Below are positions 49,930-59,014 of a DNA stretch of 64,000 bases, one piece after another. A program made the translations under genes and the position numbers. Origin of the DNA: Saccharopolyspora soli (GTDB lineage: Bacteria > Actinomycetota > Actinomycetes > Mycobacteriales > Pseudonocardiaceae); NCBI RefSeq assembly GCF_022678645.1, contig NZ_JALBWV010000028.1, positions 1 to 64,000 on the forward strand. Direction: 5' to 3'. Each line of letters starts with the position of its first letter. The first letter of the stretch is position 1. The notes beneath the pieces were generated by a model. It saw nothing but the letters and a program-made list of their open reading frames with translations. It was not told the origin of the DNA and made no database searches.

Positions 49930-49976
49930 TCGCATCGAGCCCTACTTCTCCTCCTGACAGGAAGGAGATTTCCCTC

Positions 49977-52472
49977 ATGGGTTTAACAAATCCATCCGTA
50001 GTAGACAGTCCACTGGGGAGTTTGCTGACCGATCCGTGGGGCGCGATTCAGGCGGTGCTGGACCAGGTGTGGTCGTGGCTGCAGACCTGGGGGCTGATCG
50101 CGGTCCCCGCGACCGTGCTCGTGGCGACCGGGCTAGGGCTGCTGCGGCGGTGGTGGTTCCTGCGTTGCCAGGATGCGCTCCACGAGCAATCGCGAGTGAT
50201 CACCGTCCTGGCGCCTCCCACGGTTGATGCCGACGGTGCCGAGGCGGTGTGGTCGAACCTGGTCGGGCTTGTCCGGCCGATGCTGCAGCGCCTGACCACC
50301 GGGCAACCCCATCTGGCCTGGGAGTATGTGTTCGGCCACGACGGGGTGCAACTCCGGCTGTGGGTGCCGGGCGCGGTGCCCCCGGGCATGGTGGAGCGCG
50401 CCATCGAAGCCGCCTGGCCCGGAGCACACACCCGCACCTGCCTGGCCGACCCGCCGGTGCCCGCGGCCCCGGCCGAGGGGCGCCGGCAATTGGTCACCGG
50501 CGGCACGCTGCGCCTGGCTCGGTCGGAAGCGTTGCCGATCCGCTCCGACTTCGACGCCGACCCGATCCGTGCCCTGTTGGGCGCTCCCGTGGGGCTCGGC
50601 GTGCACGACACCGCGTGCGTGCAGGTCCTGGCGCGTCCGGTCACCGGGCGTCGGGTCAAGCAGGCTCGTCGGGCCGCCCGCCACCTCCATGCCGGGCGCT
50701 CCACCCACCTGGCGGGCCGGCTGCTCGACCTGCTCACGCCAGGCCCCTCGGGCACCAAGACATCAGGCAGCCAGCCGAAGCTGGACCCGCAGACATCGTT
50801 GGAGTTCCAAGCGCAAAACCGCGCCATCGTCGGCAAACAGCGCGGGGCGCAGTGGGAAACGCTGATCCGGTACGCGGTGGCCACGACGGTGCCGATCGAC
50901 ACCCCGGGCGAGCAGGTGGCGCGGGTGCGTGATCAGGTGCGGGGCCGCGCCCACGCGATCGCGAGCGCGTTCTCCGGTTTCACCGAGCACAACCACTACC
51001 GCCGCCGACGGCTGCGCAACCCGGTGACCGTCCTGGCCCGGCGGCGCCTGCGGCGGGGCGACCTGCTGTCGGTGCCAGAACTGGCGGCCGTCGCCCACCT
51101 GCCCACCGACGAGGCGCTACCGGGCTTAGCCCGCGCCGGAGCACGGGCGGTCCCGCCCCCGCCGAACACACCCACCGAGGGCGCGCTGATCCGCCCAGTC
51201 GGGGTCTCCGACACCGGCCACGCCCGCCCGGTGGGTCTGCAGGTCTCCGACGCCCGGCACCACCTGCACGTCCTCGGCGCCACCGGGTCGGGCAAGTCGA
51301 CGATGCTGGCGCGGATGATCCTCGCCGACGCCGAGCACGGGCGCGGGGCGGTGGTTATCGACCCCAAGGGCGATCTGATCACCGACATCCTGCAGCGGCT
51401 TCCCGAACACGCCGCCGACAAGGTGGTGCTCTTCGACGCTGACTCCCGCGGACCGACCCCGTGCCTGAACCCTCTAGAGGGGCCGAAGGAATCCGCGGTC
51501 GACAACTTGGTCTCGGTGTTTTCCCGGGTGTTCGCCTCGGCCTGGGGGCCACGCACCGAGGACATCCTCCGCGCCGCCTGTCTGACCCTGCGGGCCGCCT
51601 CGGACACCCCCACGCTGGCCACCCTGCCGCAACTGCTCACCGACCCGGCCACGCGGGCGCGGCACCGGGACCGGGTGTCCGACGACCCGACACTGCGGGG
51701 GTTCTGGGACTGGTACGACCAGCTCTCGGACGCGGCCCGCGCCCAGGCCACGGCGCCGCTGTTGAACAAGCTCCGCGCGTTCTTGTTGCGGCCCTTCGTG
51801 GTCAAGGCCATCGCCGCCGGACCCTCCACAGTGGATCTAGGTGAAGCGCTGAATGGCGGGCTATGCCTGGTACGCATCCCGAAGGGACGCCTCGGGGAAG
51901 ACACCACGCGGCTGCTGGGATCGCTGATCGTGGCGCGGGTGTGGCAGGAGACGACCGCTCGCGCCGCAGTTGCCCAGCGCGAACGCCGCGATGCTGGACT
52001 GTACGTCGACGAGGCGCACAACTTCCTCAATTTGCCGTATGCGATGGAGGACATGCTTGCCGAAGCTCGCGGCTACCGGCTGTCGATGACCCTGGCGCAC
52101 CAGCACTTGGGGCAACTTCCCAAGGACCTCAAAGAAGGCATCTCCACCAACGCCCGCAGCAAAGTGTTCTTCACCGCCAGTCCTGAAGATGCCCGCGAAC
52201 TGGCCCGCCACACCGCACCGCGAGTGTCGGACCACGACCTCGCCCACCTCGGCGTGTACCACGCTGCCGCGCGACTGGTCGTCGGCGGCGAGGAGACCCA
52301 GCCGTTCACGGTGACGACCCAACCACTCCCGTCGGCCATTCCCGGGCGGTCCAAGGCCGTGCGCAAAGCCGCCGCAGCCCACGCCCGCCCATTGAAGTCC
52401 GGAGCCGAAGACACCGGAGACCAGTCCGGAACCACTGGCACAGACCCACGCCGCGCACGCCCCGCGGCCTGA
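49977..52472 (+). CDS. VirD4/TraD-like coupling ATPase (HerA/DUF87 type)
   Basis: An 831-aa membrane-anchored ATPase that would deliver DNA to the channel. One helix near residues 38-56 (LIAVPATVLVATGLGLLRRW) anchors it. Walker A HVLGATGSGKSTMLARMIL is near 434, VVIDPKGDLITDILQ follows, and Walker B GLYVDEAHNFLNLP is near 674. LSMTLAHQHLGQLPKDLKEG, then ISTNARSKVFFTASPEDARE, are T4CP blocks. A long region between the helix and the ATPase is of unknown fold. The ATG follows GGAAGGAG. The longer open frame upstream overlaps the GP88 gene and is spurious. Confidence 0.9.
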   Translation: MGLTNPSVVDSPLGSLLTDPWGAIQAVLDQVWSWLQTWGLIAVPATVLVATGLGLLRRWWFLRCQDALHEQSRVITVLAPPTVDADGAEAVWSNLVGLVRPMLQRLTTGQPHLAWEYVFGHDGVQLRLWVPGAVPPGMVERAIEAAWPGAHTRTCLADPPVPAAPAEGRRQLVTGGTLRLARSEALPIRSDFDADPIRALLGAPVGLGVHDTACVQVLARPVTGRRVKQARRAARHLHAGRSTHLAGRLLDLLTPGPSGTKTSGSQPKLDPQTSLEFQAQNRAIVGKQRGAQWETLIRYAVATTVPIDTPGEQVARVRDQVRGRAHAIASAFSGFTEHNHYRRRRLRNPVTVLARRRLRRGDLLSVPELAAVAHLPTDEALPGLARAGARAVPPPPNTPTEGALIRPVGVSDTGHARPVGLQVSDARHHLHVLGATGSGKSTMLARMILADAEHGRGAVVIDPKGDLITDILQRLPEHAADKVVLFDADSRGPTPCLNPLEGPKESAVDNLVSVFSRVFASAWGPRTEDILRAACLTLRAASDTPTLATLPQLLTDPATRARHRDRVSDDPTLRGFWDWYDQLSDAARAQATAPLLNKLRAFLLRPFVVKAIAAGPSTVDLGEALNGGLCLVRIPKGRLGEDTTRLLGSLIVARVWQETTARAAVAQRERRDAGLYVDEAHNFLNLPYAMEDMLAEARGYRLSMTLAHQHLGQLPKDLKEGISTNARSKVFFTASPEDARELARHTAPRVSDHDLAHLGVYHAAARLVVGGEETQPFTVTTQPLPSAIPGRSKAVRKAAAAHARPLKSGAEDTGDQSGTTGTDPRRARPAA

Positions 52473-52552
52473 ACCCTGAGCTCCAGGGCGGTCCTCCCAA
52501 CACCGGGAGGGCCGCCCTCGGTTATGCCCGCATCCCCCGAGGAGGGACGATC

Positions 52553-53587
52553 GTGTTCGCTCATCACCAGCAACGCGACCTGCGCGCACCGATGCCGGAA
52601 CGGCCCAGCCTGCGCTGGGCGGCCTCCGCCGAGCATCAAGCCCAGGTCGCCGCCCATCTCACCACCCGCGACCGCTGGCTAGCCCGCGTCCTGGCCGAAC
52701 ACCGGGTGCTGACCACCCCGCAGATCGCCACGATCGCCTTCGGCTCCCGCCGCTCAGCCAACCACCGCCTACAGCGCCTCTACACCTGGCGCGTGCTGAA
52801 CCGCTTCCAGCCCTACATCGGCCGCGGCCGAGCCCCCATGTGCTACGTCCTGGACACCACCGGCGCCCACCTGCTCGCCCACGAAGACGGCATCGACCCC
52901 AAAGACCTGAAGTTCCGCCCCGAACGCTCGGTCGGCATCGCCTACTCCCTGCGGCTGGCCCACCTCATGGGCGTCAACACCTTCTTCACCGCGCTGCTGG
53001 CGGATGCACTCACCGACACCACTCAGGATCGGGCCGTCACCGCCTGGTGGTCGGAAACCCGCTGCACTCGGCACTTCGGTGACCACGTCCGCCCCGACGG
53101 CTACGGACGCTGGCACGAGGACGGTCGGGAGATCGAATGGTTCCTCGAATGGGACACGGGCAGCTACCAGCTCAGCCGATTCGTGGCCAAACTGCCCGGC
53201 TACACCAGCCTCGCCACCACGACCCGCATCGTCACACCGCTACTGGCGGTCTTCGCCACCCCGGCCCGGGAAGCGCACGCGCGACGGCACCTCGCCGAGC
53301 ACCTGCGCACGGATCCCCGGCGGCACGAGCTACCGATCGCCACCACCACCGCCGAACACCTCCGCACCGCAGGAAGCCCCGCCGACGAGGTGTGGCTTCC
53401 CCTCCACCACGCCGAAGCCGGCCGTAGACGACTGATCGACCTGCTGTCGGCCTGGCCCCACCTCACAGCACCAACCAGCTCCGCAGAAGCCACCGGTGCC
53501 GATCCAAGCCCAGTACCGCGCTTGAGCCCTCCAGCACCGATGCCGCCCTGGCAGGCCAACGAACTGACCTGGAACCCGATGAGGTGA
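52553..53587 (+). CDS. Replication-relaxation family protein
   Basis: A 344-aa protein. The N-terminal winged helix (RDRWLARVLAEHRVLTTPQI, then ATIAFGSRRSANHRLQRLYT) is followed by LNRFQPYIGRGRAPMCYVLD and REIEWFLEWDTGSYQLSRFV. The E-x-D...K pattern is that of the replication-relaxation family, distantly related to plasmid relaxases or replication initiators. The last 50 residues are proline-rich. No other relaxase is visible on the element, so this protein is the best candidate for nicking or initiating transfer. That role is inferred. Confidence 0.8.
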   Translation: MFAHHQQRDLRAPMPERPSLRWAASAEHQAQVAAHLTTRDRWLARVLAEHRVLTTPQIATIAFGSRRSANHRLQRLYTWRVLNRFQPYIGRGRAPMCYVLDTTGAHLLAHEDGIDPKDLKFRPERSVGIAYSLRLAHLMGVNTFFTALLADALTDTTQDRAVTAWWSETRCTRHFGDHVRPDGYGRWHEDGREIEWFLEWDTGSYQLSRFVAKLPGYTSLATTTRIVTPLLAVFATPAREAHARRHLAEHLRTDPRRHELPIATTTAEHLRTAGSPADEVWLPLHHAEAGRRRLIDLLSAWPHLTAPTSSAEATGADPSPVPRLSPPAPMPPWQANELTWNPMR

Positions 53588-53623
53588 TCAAACCTGTCCG
53601 CTATCACCAAGACCGTCCTGAGC

Positions 53624-54556
53624 GTGTTGGCCGGGTTCGCCGTCCTCATTGTGTTCGTCACCGCCGCAATCGCTGGCGTCGTCTCCGCGATGTTCGGTGG
53701 CAGCCATACGGCGAATTGCACTCCGACAGGGGTCAGCCCCACCGGCGTATCGGGCTTCGGCCCCGACCAGATCGCCAACGCCGCCATCATCGTCGCGGTC
53801 GGCAAACACATGACCATCCCGGAACGCGGCTGGATCATCGCTCTCGCCACCGCGATCCAGGAATCCGGACTCCGCAACCTCGATCACGGAGACCGCGACA
53901 GCCTCGGGCTGTTCCAGCAACGCCCCTCCCAAGGCTGGGGCAGCGCGGAGGACATCATGAACCCCACCTACAGCGCCACCCAGTTCTACCGACACCTGCT
54001 CGCCGTGCCCGGATGGCAGCAGATGAGCATCAACGACGCCGCTCAAGCGGTCCAACGATCCGGATTCCCCCACGCCTACGCCCGCCACGAACCCGCCGCC
54101 CAGCAACTCCTCGCCACCGTCCACGGATCCACCTGTGCGCCTACCGGAACATGGACGATCCCCGTTGCCGGGCAATGCACTTCCGGCTTCGGACCACGAG
54201 GCAGCGAGTTCCACCGAGGACAAGACATCGCCGCACCCATCGGAACCCCGATCGTCGCCGCAAGTAGTGGCACCGTCATCGACTCCGGACCTGCCACCGG
54301 ATATGGACTCTGGGTGAGGATTCGACACGCCGACGGCGTGATCACCACCTACGGACACAACGACCACAACCACGTTCATATAGGACAGACTGTTCAAACA
54401 GGACAAGTGATCGCGGAAGTCGGCAACCGCGGGGAATCCACCGGGCCACACCTGCACTTCCAGATCGAAATCAGCGGCCAGCCAACCGATCCGACCGCGT
54501 TCTACCGACAGCGGTCGGCCCCACCCCTATGCGATCAGCGTCTTCCCCGAAAGTGA
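53624..54556 (+). CDS. Bifunctional cell-wall hydrolase: transglycosylase-like plus M23 peptidase
   Basis: A 310-aa exported or membrane-anchored enzyme. An N-terminal helix (AGFAVLIVFVTAAIAGVVSA) leads to a VirB1-like lytic domain, IIALATAIQESGLRNLDHGD, with a candidate catalytic Glu and SLGLFQQRPSQGWG. The C-terminal M23 domain has FHRGQDIAAP (His/Asp zinc ligands) and GPHLHFQIE (HxH). It would open the peptidoglycan for the conjugation machine. The start is a GTG directly before the helix; no better start exists after the preceding stop. Confidence 0.88.
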   Translation: MLAGFAVLIVFVTAAIAGVVSAMFGGSHTANCTPTGVSPTGVSGFGPDQIANAAIIVAVGKHMTIPERGWIIALATAIQESGLRNLDHGDRDSLGLFQQRPSQGWGSAEDIMNPTYSATQFYRHLLAVPGWQQMSINDAAQAVQRSGFPHAYARHEPAAQQLLATVHGSTCAPTGTWTIPVAGQCTSGFGPRGSEFHRGQDIAAPIGTPIVAASSGTVIDSGPATGYGLWVRIRHADGVITTYGHNDHNHVHIGQTVQTGQVIAEVGNRGESTGPHLHFQIEISGQPTDPTAFYRQRSAPPLCDQRLPRK

Positions 54557-54688
54557 CTCGCGAATCGGGTGATCGCCCATTCTTGCGCGATCACACCCGA
54601 TTCTTCACTTCCCGGTCACGCGAACCCACCGTCAAATCCACCCGTCTCCCTGGCACATTTCCCGAGCAACCACGCAGGTGGTGCTGGT

Positions 54689-54979
54689 CTACGAATCGGA
54701 GGCGCTGCCGTCCTCCAGAAGCTTGTACACATTGCTGCGCTGCATACCGACCTCCTTGGAGATCGTCAGTCGGGGAATTTTGGCTGCGTCCGCGGCCAGC
54801 ACCGCGTCCTTGCGCTCCTCGCGGGCTTCCCGCTGCTGGGCGAGCAGGTCGTTGACCTTGTCCTCGATCCGGGCTTGCTCCTCGCGAGCCTCTTTCAGTT
54901 CGGTCTTGATGCGTTCGAGCTTGGCTCGGGCCGAGCGCAGTTGAAGGACCTCATCGGGCGTTCCGTCCGGTTGGGTCAC
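54689..54979 (-). CDS. Coiled-coil protein with small HTH-like C-terminus
   Basis: A 96-aa protein. Residues 15-65 form a coiled coil (LRSARAKLERIKTELKEARE, then EQARIEDKVNDLLAQQREAR). The end KIPRLTISKEVGMQRSNVYK resembles the recognition part of an HTH. The GTG has GGAGG 7 bp upstream; a longer frame has no family support. It is convergent with the cell-wall hydrolase gene and last of the minus-strand block. It may be a regulator of that block. Confidence 0.65.
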   Translation of the reverse strand: MTQPDGTPDEVLQLRSARAKLERIKTELKEAREEQARIEDKVNDLLAQQREAREERKDAVLAADAAKIPRLTISKEVGMQRSNVYKLLEDGSASDS

Positions 54980-55180
54980 GTCGACGCCTCCGTGTGCTGT
55001 GATCGCTCCTGGTGAGCGACACCGTGCCGCTGTGGTCTGTCTACCACGCATGTCTATCACGCTCCTGTGTAGGACGTTCGTGCCAAGGGGATTGGCGTTG
55101 GTGCGTGGTCGAGCGGGTGACCATGTGGAGGCGTTGATGTTCGTGGGGCAGTTGGTAGTTGTCACGGCCCCCACGACGGA

Positions 55181-55972
55181 TCAAGGCTGGTAGTAGTCGC
55201 CCATCCAGGCGCGACGCCCGACCTGCGCGAGAGCTGCTTTGCGTTGGCGCCAGTCGGGCATCCACAGGCTCATCTGGCGTTGCCAGGCTGGTCCGTGGTG
55301 ACGACCGGCGGGGCGGGTGGCGTGGGCGAGTTCGTGGACGAGCACGTACTCGATCAGTTCTTGTGGGAGTCCGAACACCGGCCAGTGGAGGCTGACGAGG
55401 TGTTTGGTCGGGCTGTAGGAGCCCCAGCGGCGACGGCCGAGGCTGCGCACCTCGTACCGCAAGCCCTGGATGTTGGCATGGTGTTCGTACTGTTCGCCAT
55501 GCTCCCTGGCCCACGCCATGCCGCGGTCGCAGTACAGCGCGATCACGGCGTTGCACATGGCGTCGAGCCGGTCGCGCCGGACGCACAGGAACTCGTCAGT
55601 ACCCAGCACGTGGGGAAGACGTTCGATGCGTGTCGGCGGGCCGTCGTCGGTGAGATGCAGCCGGTAGGACCTGCCGAGGAGATAGAAGCCTTCGCCGTTG
55701 ACGAACGTCTTGACCGCGAAGTCCGGAGCGAGCCGCCGAGCCTCGGGGATCTTCTGCGCCAGCCAGCCCCAATGGTGGCGGATGACGTCCGCGACCCGTT
55801 CCGGGGTGGCGTGGGGCGGTACCAGTACCTTCACCGGTTCGCCGGGCGTGAGTTGCAGCCCGACCGTGCTGCGCCGTGGCCGGATCTCCACCCGCAGGTC
55901 CCAGCCGGGCGGGAGACCGAGCGCGGCCACCGCTTCCTCGATGTCCGCGGCCAGCTCGGTGTGCTCGGTCAT
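55181..55972 (-). CDS. YgjP-like zinc metallopeptidase (DUF45)
   Basis: A 263-aa soluble protein. The zinc motif is LVHELAHATRPAGRHHGPAW with His213, Glu214, His217 and a third His at 225 or 226. RRRWGSYSPTKHLVSLHWPV precedes it, the hallmark of the YgjP/DUF45 SprT-like family. Relatives act on nucleic-acid or damaged-protein complexes, or are found near restriction genes. Its start overlaps the DprA-like gene by 4 bp, so the two are co-translated. Function on the element is unknown. Confidence 0.87.
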   Translation of the reverse strand: MTEHTELAADIEEAVAALGLPPGWDLRVEIRPRRSTVGLQLTPGEPVKVLVPPHATPERVADVIRHHWGWLAQKIPEARRLAPDFAVKTFVNGEGFYLLGRSYRLHLTDDGPPTRIERLPHVLGTDEFLCVRRDRLDAMCNAVIALYCDRGMAWAREHGEQYEHHANIQGLRYEVRSLGRRRWGSYSPTKHLVSLHWPVFGLPQELIEYVLVHELAHATRPAGRHHGPAWQRQMSLWMPDWRQRKAALAQVGRRAWMGDYYQP

Positions 55973-56841
55973 CGGATGCCCTCCTGGGAGATGATGTGAT
56001 CGGCTGCGGCGATGGGGGTGGCCACGCCGGTCCGCAACAGGTCGATCACGCCAGCAGAGGTGGCGGAGGTGATCGGTCCGGGCACGCCGTAGACGTGCCG
56101 ACCCAAGATTGCGGCGGTGTGCGCGATCGGGAGAGCGCCGCTGCGCCTGGCGGCTTCCACGACGACGGTGGCCACTCCGAGGGCGGCCAGCAGCCGACCC
56201 CGGGCCGCGAAGCGTGCGCGGGCAGGTTTCGTGCCGAGTGGGTACTCGCTGATCAGCAGGCCGCTGTGGGCGACCGATTCCAGCAACCACGCATGGCCTT
56301 GCGGGTAGGCGATATCGGCGCCGCAGGCTAGCACCGCGATCGGGGGCGCGGAGCCGAGCAGCGCGCCACGGTGGGCCGCGCCGTCGACGCCGTAGGCGCC
56401 GCTGGCCACAACGGTGACGTCGGCTGCGGCGAGGTCCGTGCCGAGCGTGGTGGCGACGTGCTCGCCGTAGCTGGTCGCGGCGCGGGCGCCCACCACCGAC
56501 ACCGCCGCGCGGGTGCTTGTCACGAGGTTGGCGGTGCCGCGAACCCACAGCCCCAGGGGTGCGCCGAGGCCCTGTTCGGTCAGGCCCTGGAGGGCGCCGT
56601 GTGGCCAGTCGGGATCTTCCGGGGTCAAAAGCCGGTAGCGGCCGGAGTCGATCGCAGCCAGGTCCTCGTCGATCTGGGGCTCGGGATCGCGGATCTCGTG
56701 CAGGACCGACTGCGGTGCGGCCTGCGTCTGGATGCGCTCGACCGCGTCCACGGGGCCGTGTGCGGCCACGAAGGCGTCGACGGCAGGGGCTGGCGGTTCG
56801 GTGGCCCGCAGCAGAAATGCGCGAGCAGCAAGAGAATTCAT
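55969..56841 (-). CDS. DprA/Smf-like DNA-processing protein
   Basis: A 290-aa Rossmann-fold single-strand DNA-binding protein. AVSVVGARAATSYGEHVATTL, in parts, then VVASGAYGVDGAAHRGALLG, IAVLACGADIAYPQGHAWLL, SEYPLGTKPARARFAARGRL and VVEAARRSGALPIAHTAAIL follow DprA order. In natural transformation DprA loads RecA on incoming single strands. On a conjugative element it could protect or process transferred DNA. The second ATG is used because AGGAG precedes it. It is coupled to the YgjP-like gene. Confidence 0.88.
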   Translation of the reverse strand: MNSLAARAFLLRATEPPAPAVDAFVAAHGPVDAVERIQTQAAPQSVLHEIRDPEPQIDEDLAAIDSGRYRLLTPEDPDWPHGALQGLTEQGLGAPLGLWVRGTANLVTSTRAAVSVVGARAATSYGEHVATTLGTDLAAADVTVVASGAYGVDGAAHRGALLGSAPPIAVLACGADIAYPQGHAWLLESVAHSGLLISEYPLGTKPARARFAARGRLLAALGVATVVVEAARRSGALPIAHTAAILGRHVYGVPGPITSATSAGVIDLLRTGVATPIAAADHIISQEGIR

Positions 56842-56981
56842 GGTAAGCGCTCCTGTCATGATGCGAAAAGCGGGCCGCGCCGACCGGAGAACCGTGTCGA
56901 AGCGGCCCGCACAGGGAAGGAGGGAGAAAGACGCGTACCGAGTGGTGCGTTTACTCGGTGCAGTTGATTGGTTCAGGTCGT

Positions 56982-57746
56982 TTAGCCGCGCTCTTGGCCT
57001 TCGATGACGGTTTGCTGCACGACGGCGATGGCCGTGTCGACGCGGCGTTCCAACCGAGCCAGCGCCACATCGGTGTGGTCGGCCCAGGCGTCGGCGAAAC
57101 TGTCGAGCTCCTTATCCAATGCCTGGGCAGGCGCGGCCGTGTAAAACTCCTCCTGCGTGGGATAGATCCCGTCGCAGCGCCTGCGGAGCCAGAGCCGTCG
57201 GTGGATATCTCGATCACCATCGCGGACCGGTGCTCCGGAGATCTCCTCGTTCTTCGTCAGGGGGATGTCGACGAGCTGGCTGACTTCGGTCAGCGCGGTG
57301 TGGACGGTGCGGTGTCCCCCGAGCAGGACGTTGTCCAGGGAGCGGATCGCGTTGGCTGGCGCGTAGTAAAGTCGGCAGACGCGGTAGATGGCCCACGGCA
57401 TCGTCTTCATCCGGGCGACGGCGAGGGTGATGGGCTCGGTTACCTGGTCACTGTGCAGTCGCGTGATCAGTGACTTGCCCGGCCCGAACAGGCCCGATCG
57501 AGGATTGAGCGCCAGACACACGTACTCGTCGATGATGTGCTGTGCCGCTTCGGTTGGCAGCGCGGCGAACCGCGCGAGTTGCTCCGGCCAGCCGGATTTG
57601 TTGCCAGCGTAGGGACAGTGTCGGCAGCAACTTTTCGACCATGCCACGCCGAGTTTGCGGTACAGGTAGTCGAGGCAGTCCTGTCGACTCCACCCCCATT
57701 CGTAGATCGGGTACGTCGGGATGCATTGCCCGCCCATGGAGGGCAT
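56982..57746 (-). CDS. PAPS-reductase-like protein lacking the PP-loop half
   Basis: A 254-aa protein if started at the first Met inside the conserved region. CIPTYPIYEWGWSRQDCLDY, then LYRKLGVAWSKSCCRHCPYA, matches the second half of phage- and element-type phosphoadenosine phosphosulfate reductase-like proteins. The SGGKDS-type ATP loop of about 150 upstream residues is absent; another gene occupies that DNA in a different frame. The CC-x2-C cluster could hold a metal. The rest is helical with a charged tail. It is probably a truncated gene, although the frame remains open. Confidence 0.5.
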   Translation of the reverse strand: MPSMGGQCIPTYPIYEWGWSRQDCLDYLYRKLGVAWSKSCCRHCPYAGNKSGWPEQLARFAALPTEAAQHIIDEYVCLALNPRSGLFGPGKSLITRLHSDQVTEPITLAVARMKTMPWAIYRVCRLYYAPANAIRSLDNVLLGGHRTVHTALTEVSQLVDIPLTKNEEISGAPVRDGDRDIHRRLWLRRRCDGIYPTQEEFYTAAPAQALDKELDSFADAWADHTDVALARLERRVDTAIAVVQQTVIEGQERG

Positions 57747-57780
57747 CGCGCCGATGTACGTAGCTGGTTTGACGGAGTGG

Positions 57781-58149
57781 TCAGGAGTGGAAATGTCGCC
57801 GGATGGCGTGATCGACGGCGTTGGTGATCGTGTCGCCATTGGTCTGCGCGCTCGCGTGCTGGTAGAGCGGCCAGGACCAGACGCAGTCGCGGCCGTCGCA
57901 GTAGATGCGGACGTGTCCATCGTCGTTTTCCTGGAGTACCAAGGGAAGGCGGTGCCGCCGGGGCGCGCTGCCCGATAAGGTCAGGCGTGAGCCGTCCTGA
58001 AAACCCACGTCGACCCCGCGCTCGGCGAGGTGCTGTACGACGTGGCTGACGAGGTCTTGCGCGTTGACCTTGCCGACGGCCGAGCCGGGTCGGGCGGGAT
58101 CTTCGAGGTAGTTGTAAACCAGGTCTTCCAGCGTTTCGACCAGAAGCAT
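57781..58149 (-). CDS. Hypothetical protein of the element
   Basis: A 122-aa small alpha+beta protein: an N-terminal helix (LVETLEDLVYNYLEDPARPG), then DLVSHVVQHLAERGVDVGFQ and strands ending DDGHVRIYCDGRDCVWSWPL. No family is recognised. It is the same strand as its neighbours, 44 bp after the next upstream gene, and its end abuts the truncated PAPS-reductase-like gene. Confidence 0.65.
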   Translation of the reverse strand: MLLVETLEDLVYNYLEDPARPGSAVGKVNAQDLVSHVVQHLAERGVDVGFQDGSRLTLSGSAPRRHRLPLVLQENDDGHVRIYCDGRDCVWSWPLYQHASAQTNGDTITNAVDHAIRRHFHS

Positions 58150-58193
58150 CGGTTGAGCCCTTTCGTAAGAACCGGTTGCCTGACGGGGAGCGA

Positions 58194-59009
58194 TTAGCCC
58201 CAGTTGCGGTGTTCGCGGTTCCACTTGGCTTCGACCTTGGGCGCCAGTTCGGCGCGCAGGTCGTCCACGGTCCGGCTGTGTTTGGCGGCAAGCGCGGCCA
58301 GGATGAGCTGCGCATCCTCGTGGTACTCGGCGATGGTGTCGCGGTGAAATGCCACGTTGCGCTTGGTAAGGAGCCGGGCGTAGGACAACGCGTCGATGTA
58401 GGAGCGCCGCGCAGTGAACTCGGTCTGGATCTGCCCGTACTGCTTGGTGCGCAAGGGGGTTCCGTCCGGTGCGGTGATCGCCTTCGCGGCTTTGGCCTTC
58501 GCGCGTTCGCCCTTCTCCGCTTCCCGCGCGAGTTGCTCGGGTGTCTTGATCTGGCTGGGCCGGTTGCGGACGTCGACCGGCGAGCTGGGGTAGCACTCGG
58601 TGCACGCGGCCTTGCCGGCCTGCTCGACGATCTCGGTCTCGTCGTGCCCAGAGAGCTGGGTGAGCCAGGCGAACCGGGTGGACGGGAAGCAGGTGCGGCA
58701 GGCGGTGGTGCGGTGCACGTGGCCACCGGTGTTGAGGACCAGCCAGGCGCGGGTCCAGCCGCCCCGACGCTCGAACTCCGCATCGAGGGGACGCGCGGCG
58801 GCCTCGCACTCGGTGATGGTCTGGCGGGCCTGCTCGATCCGGGGCCGCAACTCGGTCGCGTACTCGTCCATGCCGTCGTTCACCAGACGCTGGACGCGGG
58901 CAGTGAGCCCGTTGACGGTGTCGGTGGCCTTGGCATGCTCAATACCGAGCCGGGCGAGCTCTTCGTCAATCTCGGACGGGGTTGCGGTCGTGGGGTTGTC
59001 GATGGGCAT
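58194..59009 (-). CDS. Hypothetical coiled-coil protein with two CxxC pairs
   Basis: A 271-aa protein. The first 80 residues form a helical hairpin (EIDEELARLGIEHAKATDTV...). The centre carries TTACRTCFPSTRFAWLTQLS and AACTECYPSSP, two CxxC pairs that could form a zinc ribbon, with a GGHVHRTTAC strand ahead. The C-terminal half is Ala/Lys-rich helix. This layout is common to phage and conjugative-element proteins of unknown function in actinomycetes. It lies 5 bp after the gene upstream, so it is in the same transcript. Confidence 0.75.
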   Translation of the reverse strand: MPIDNPTTATPSEIDEELARLGIEHAKATDTVNGLTARVQRLVNDGMDEYATELRPRIEQARQTITECEAAARPLDAEFERRGGWTRAWLVLNTGGHVHRTTACRTCFPSTRFAWLTQLSGHDETEIVEQAGKAACTECYPSSPVDVRNRPSQIKTPEQLAREAEKGERAKAKAAKAITAPDGTPLRTKQYGQIQTEFTARRSYIDALSYARLLTKRNVAFHRDTIAEYHEDAQLILAALAAKHSRTVDDLRAELAPKVEAKWNREHRNWG

Positions 59010-59014
59010 GGTGT

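Noticed and set aside
49590-49976. N-terminal extension of the coupling ATPase into the GP88 gene
   Set aside because: Arg-rich frame without features; a strong ribosome site precedes the ATG at 49977.
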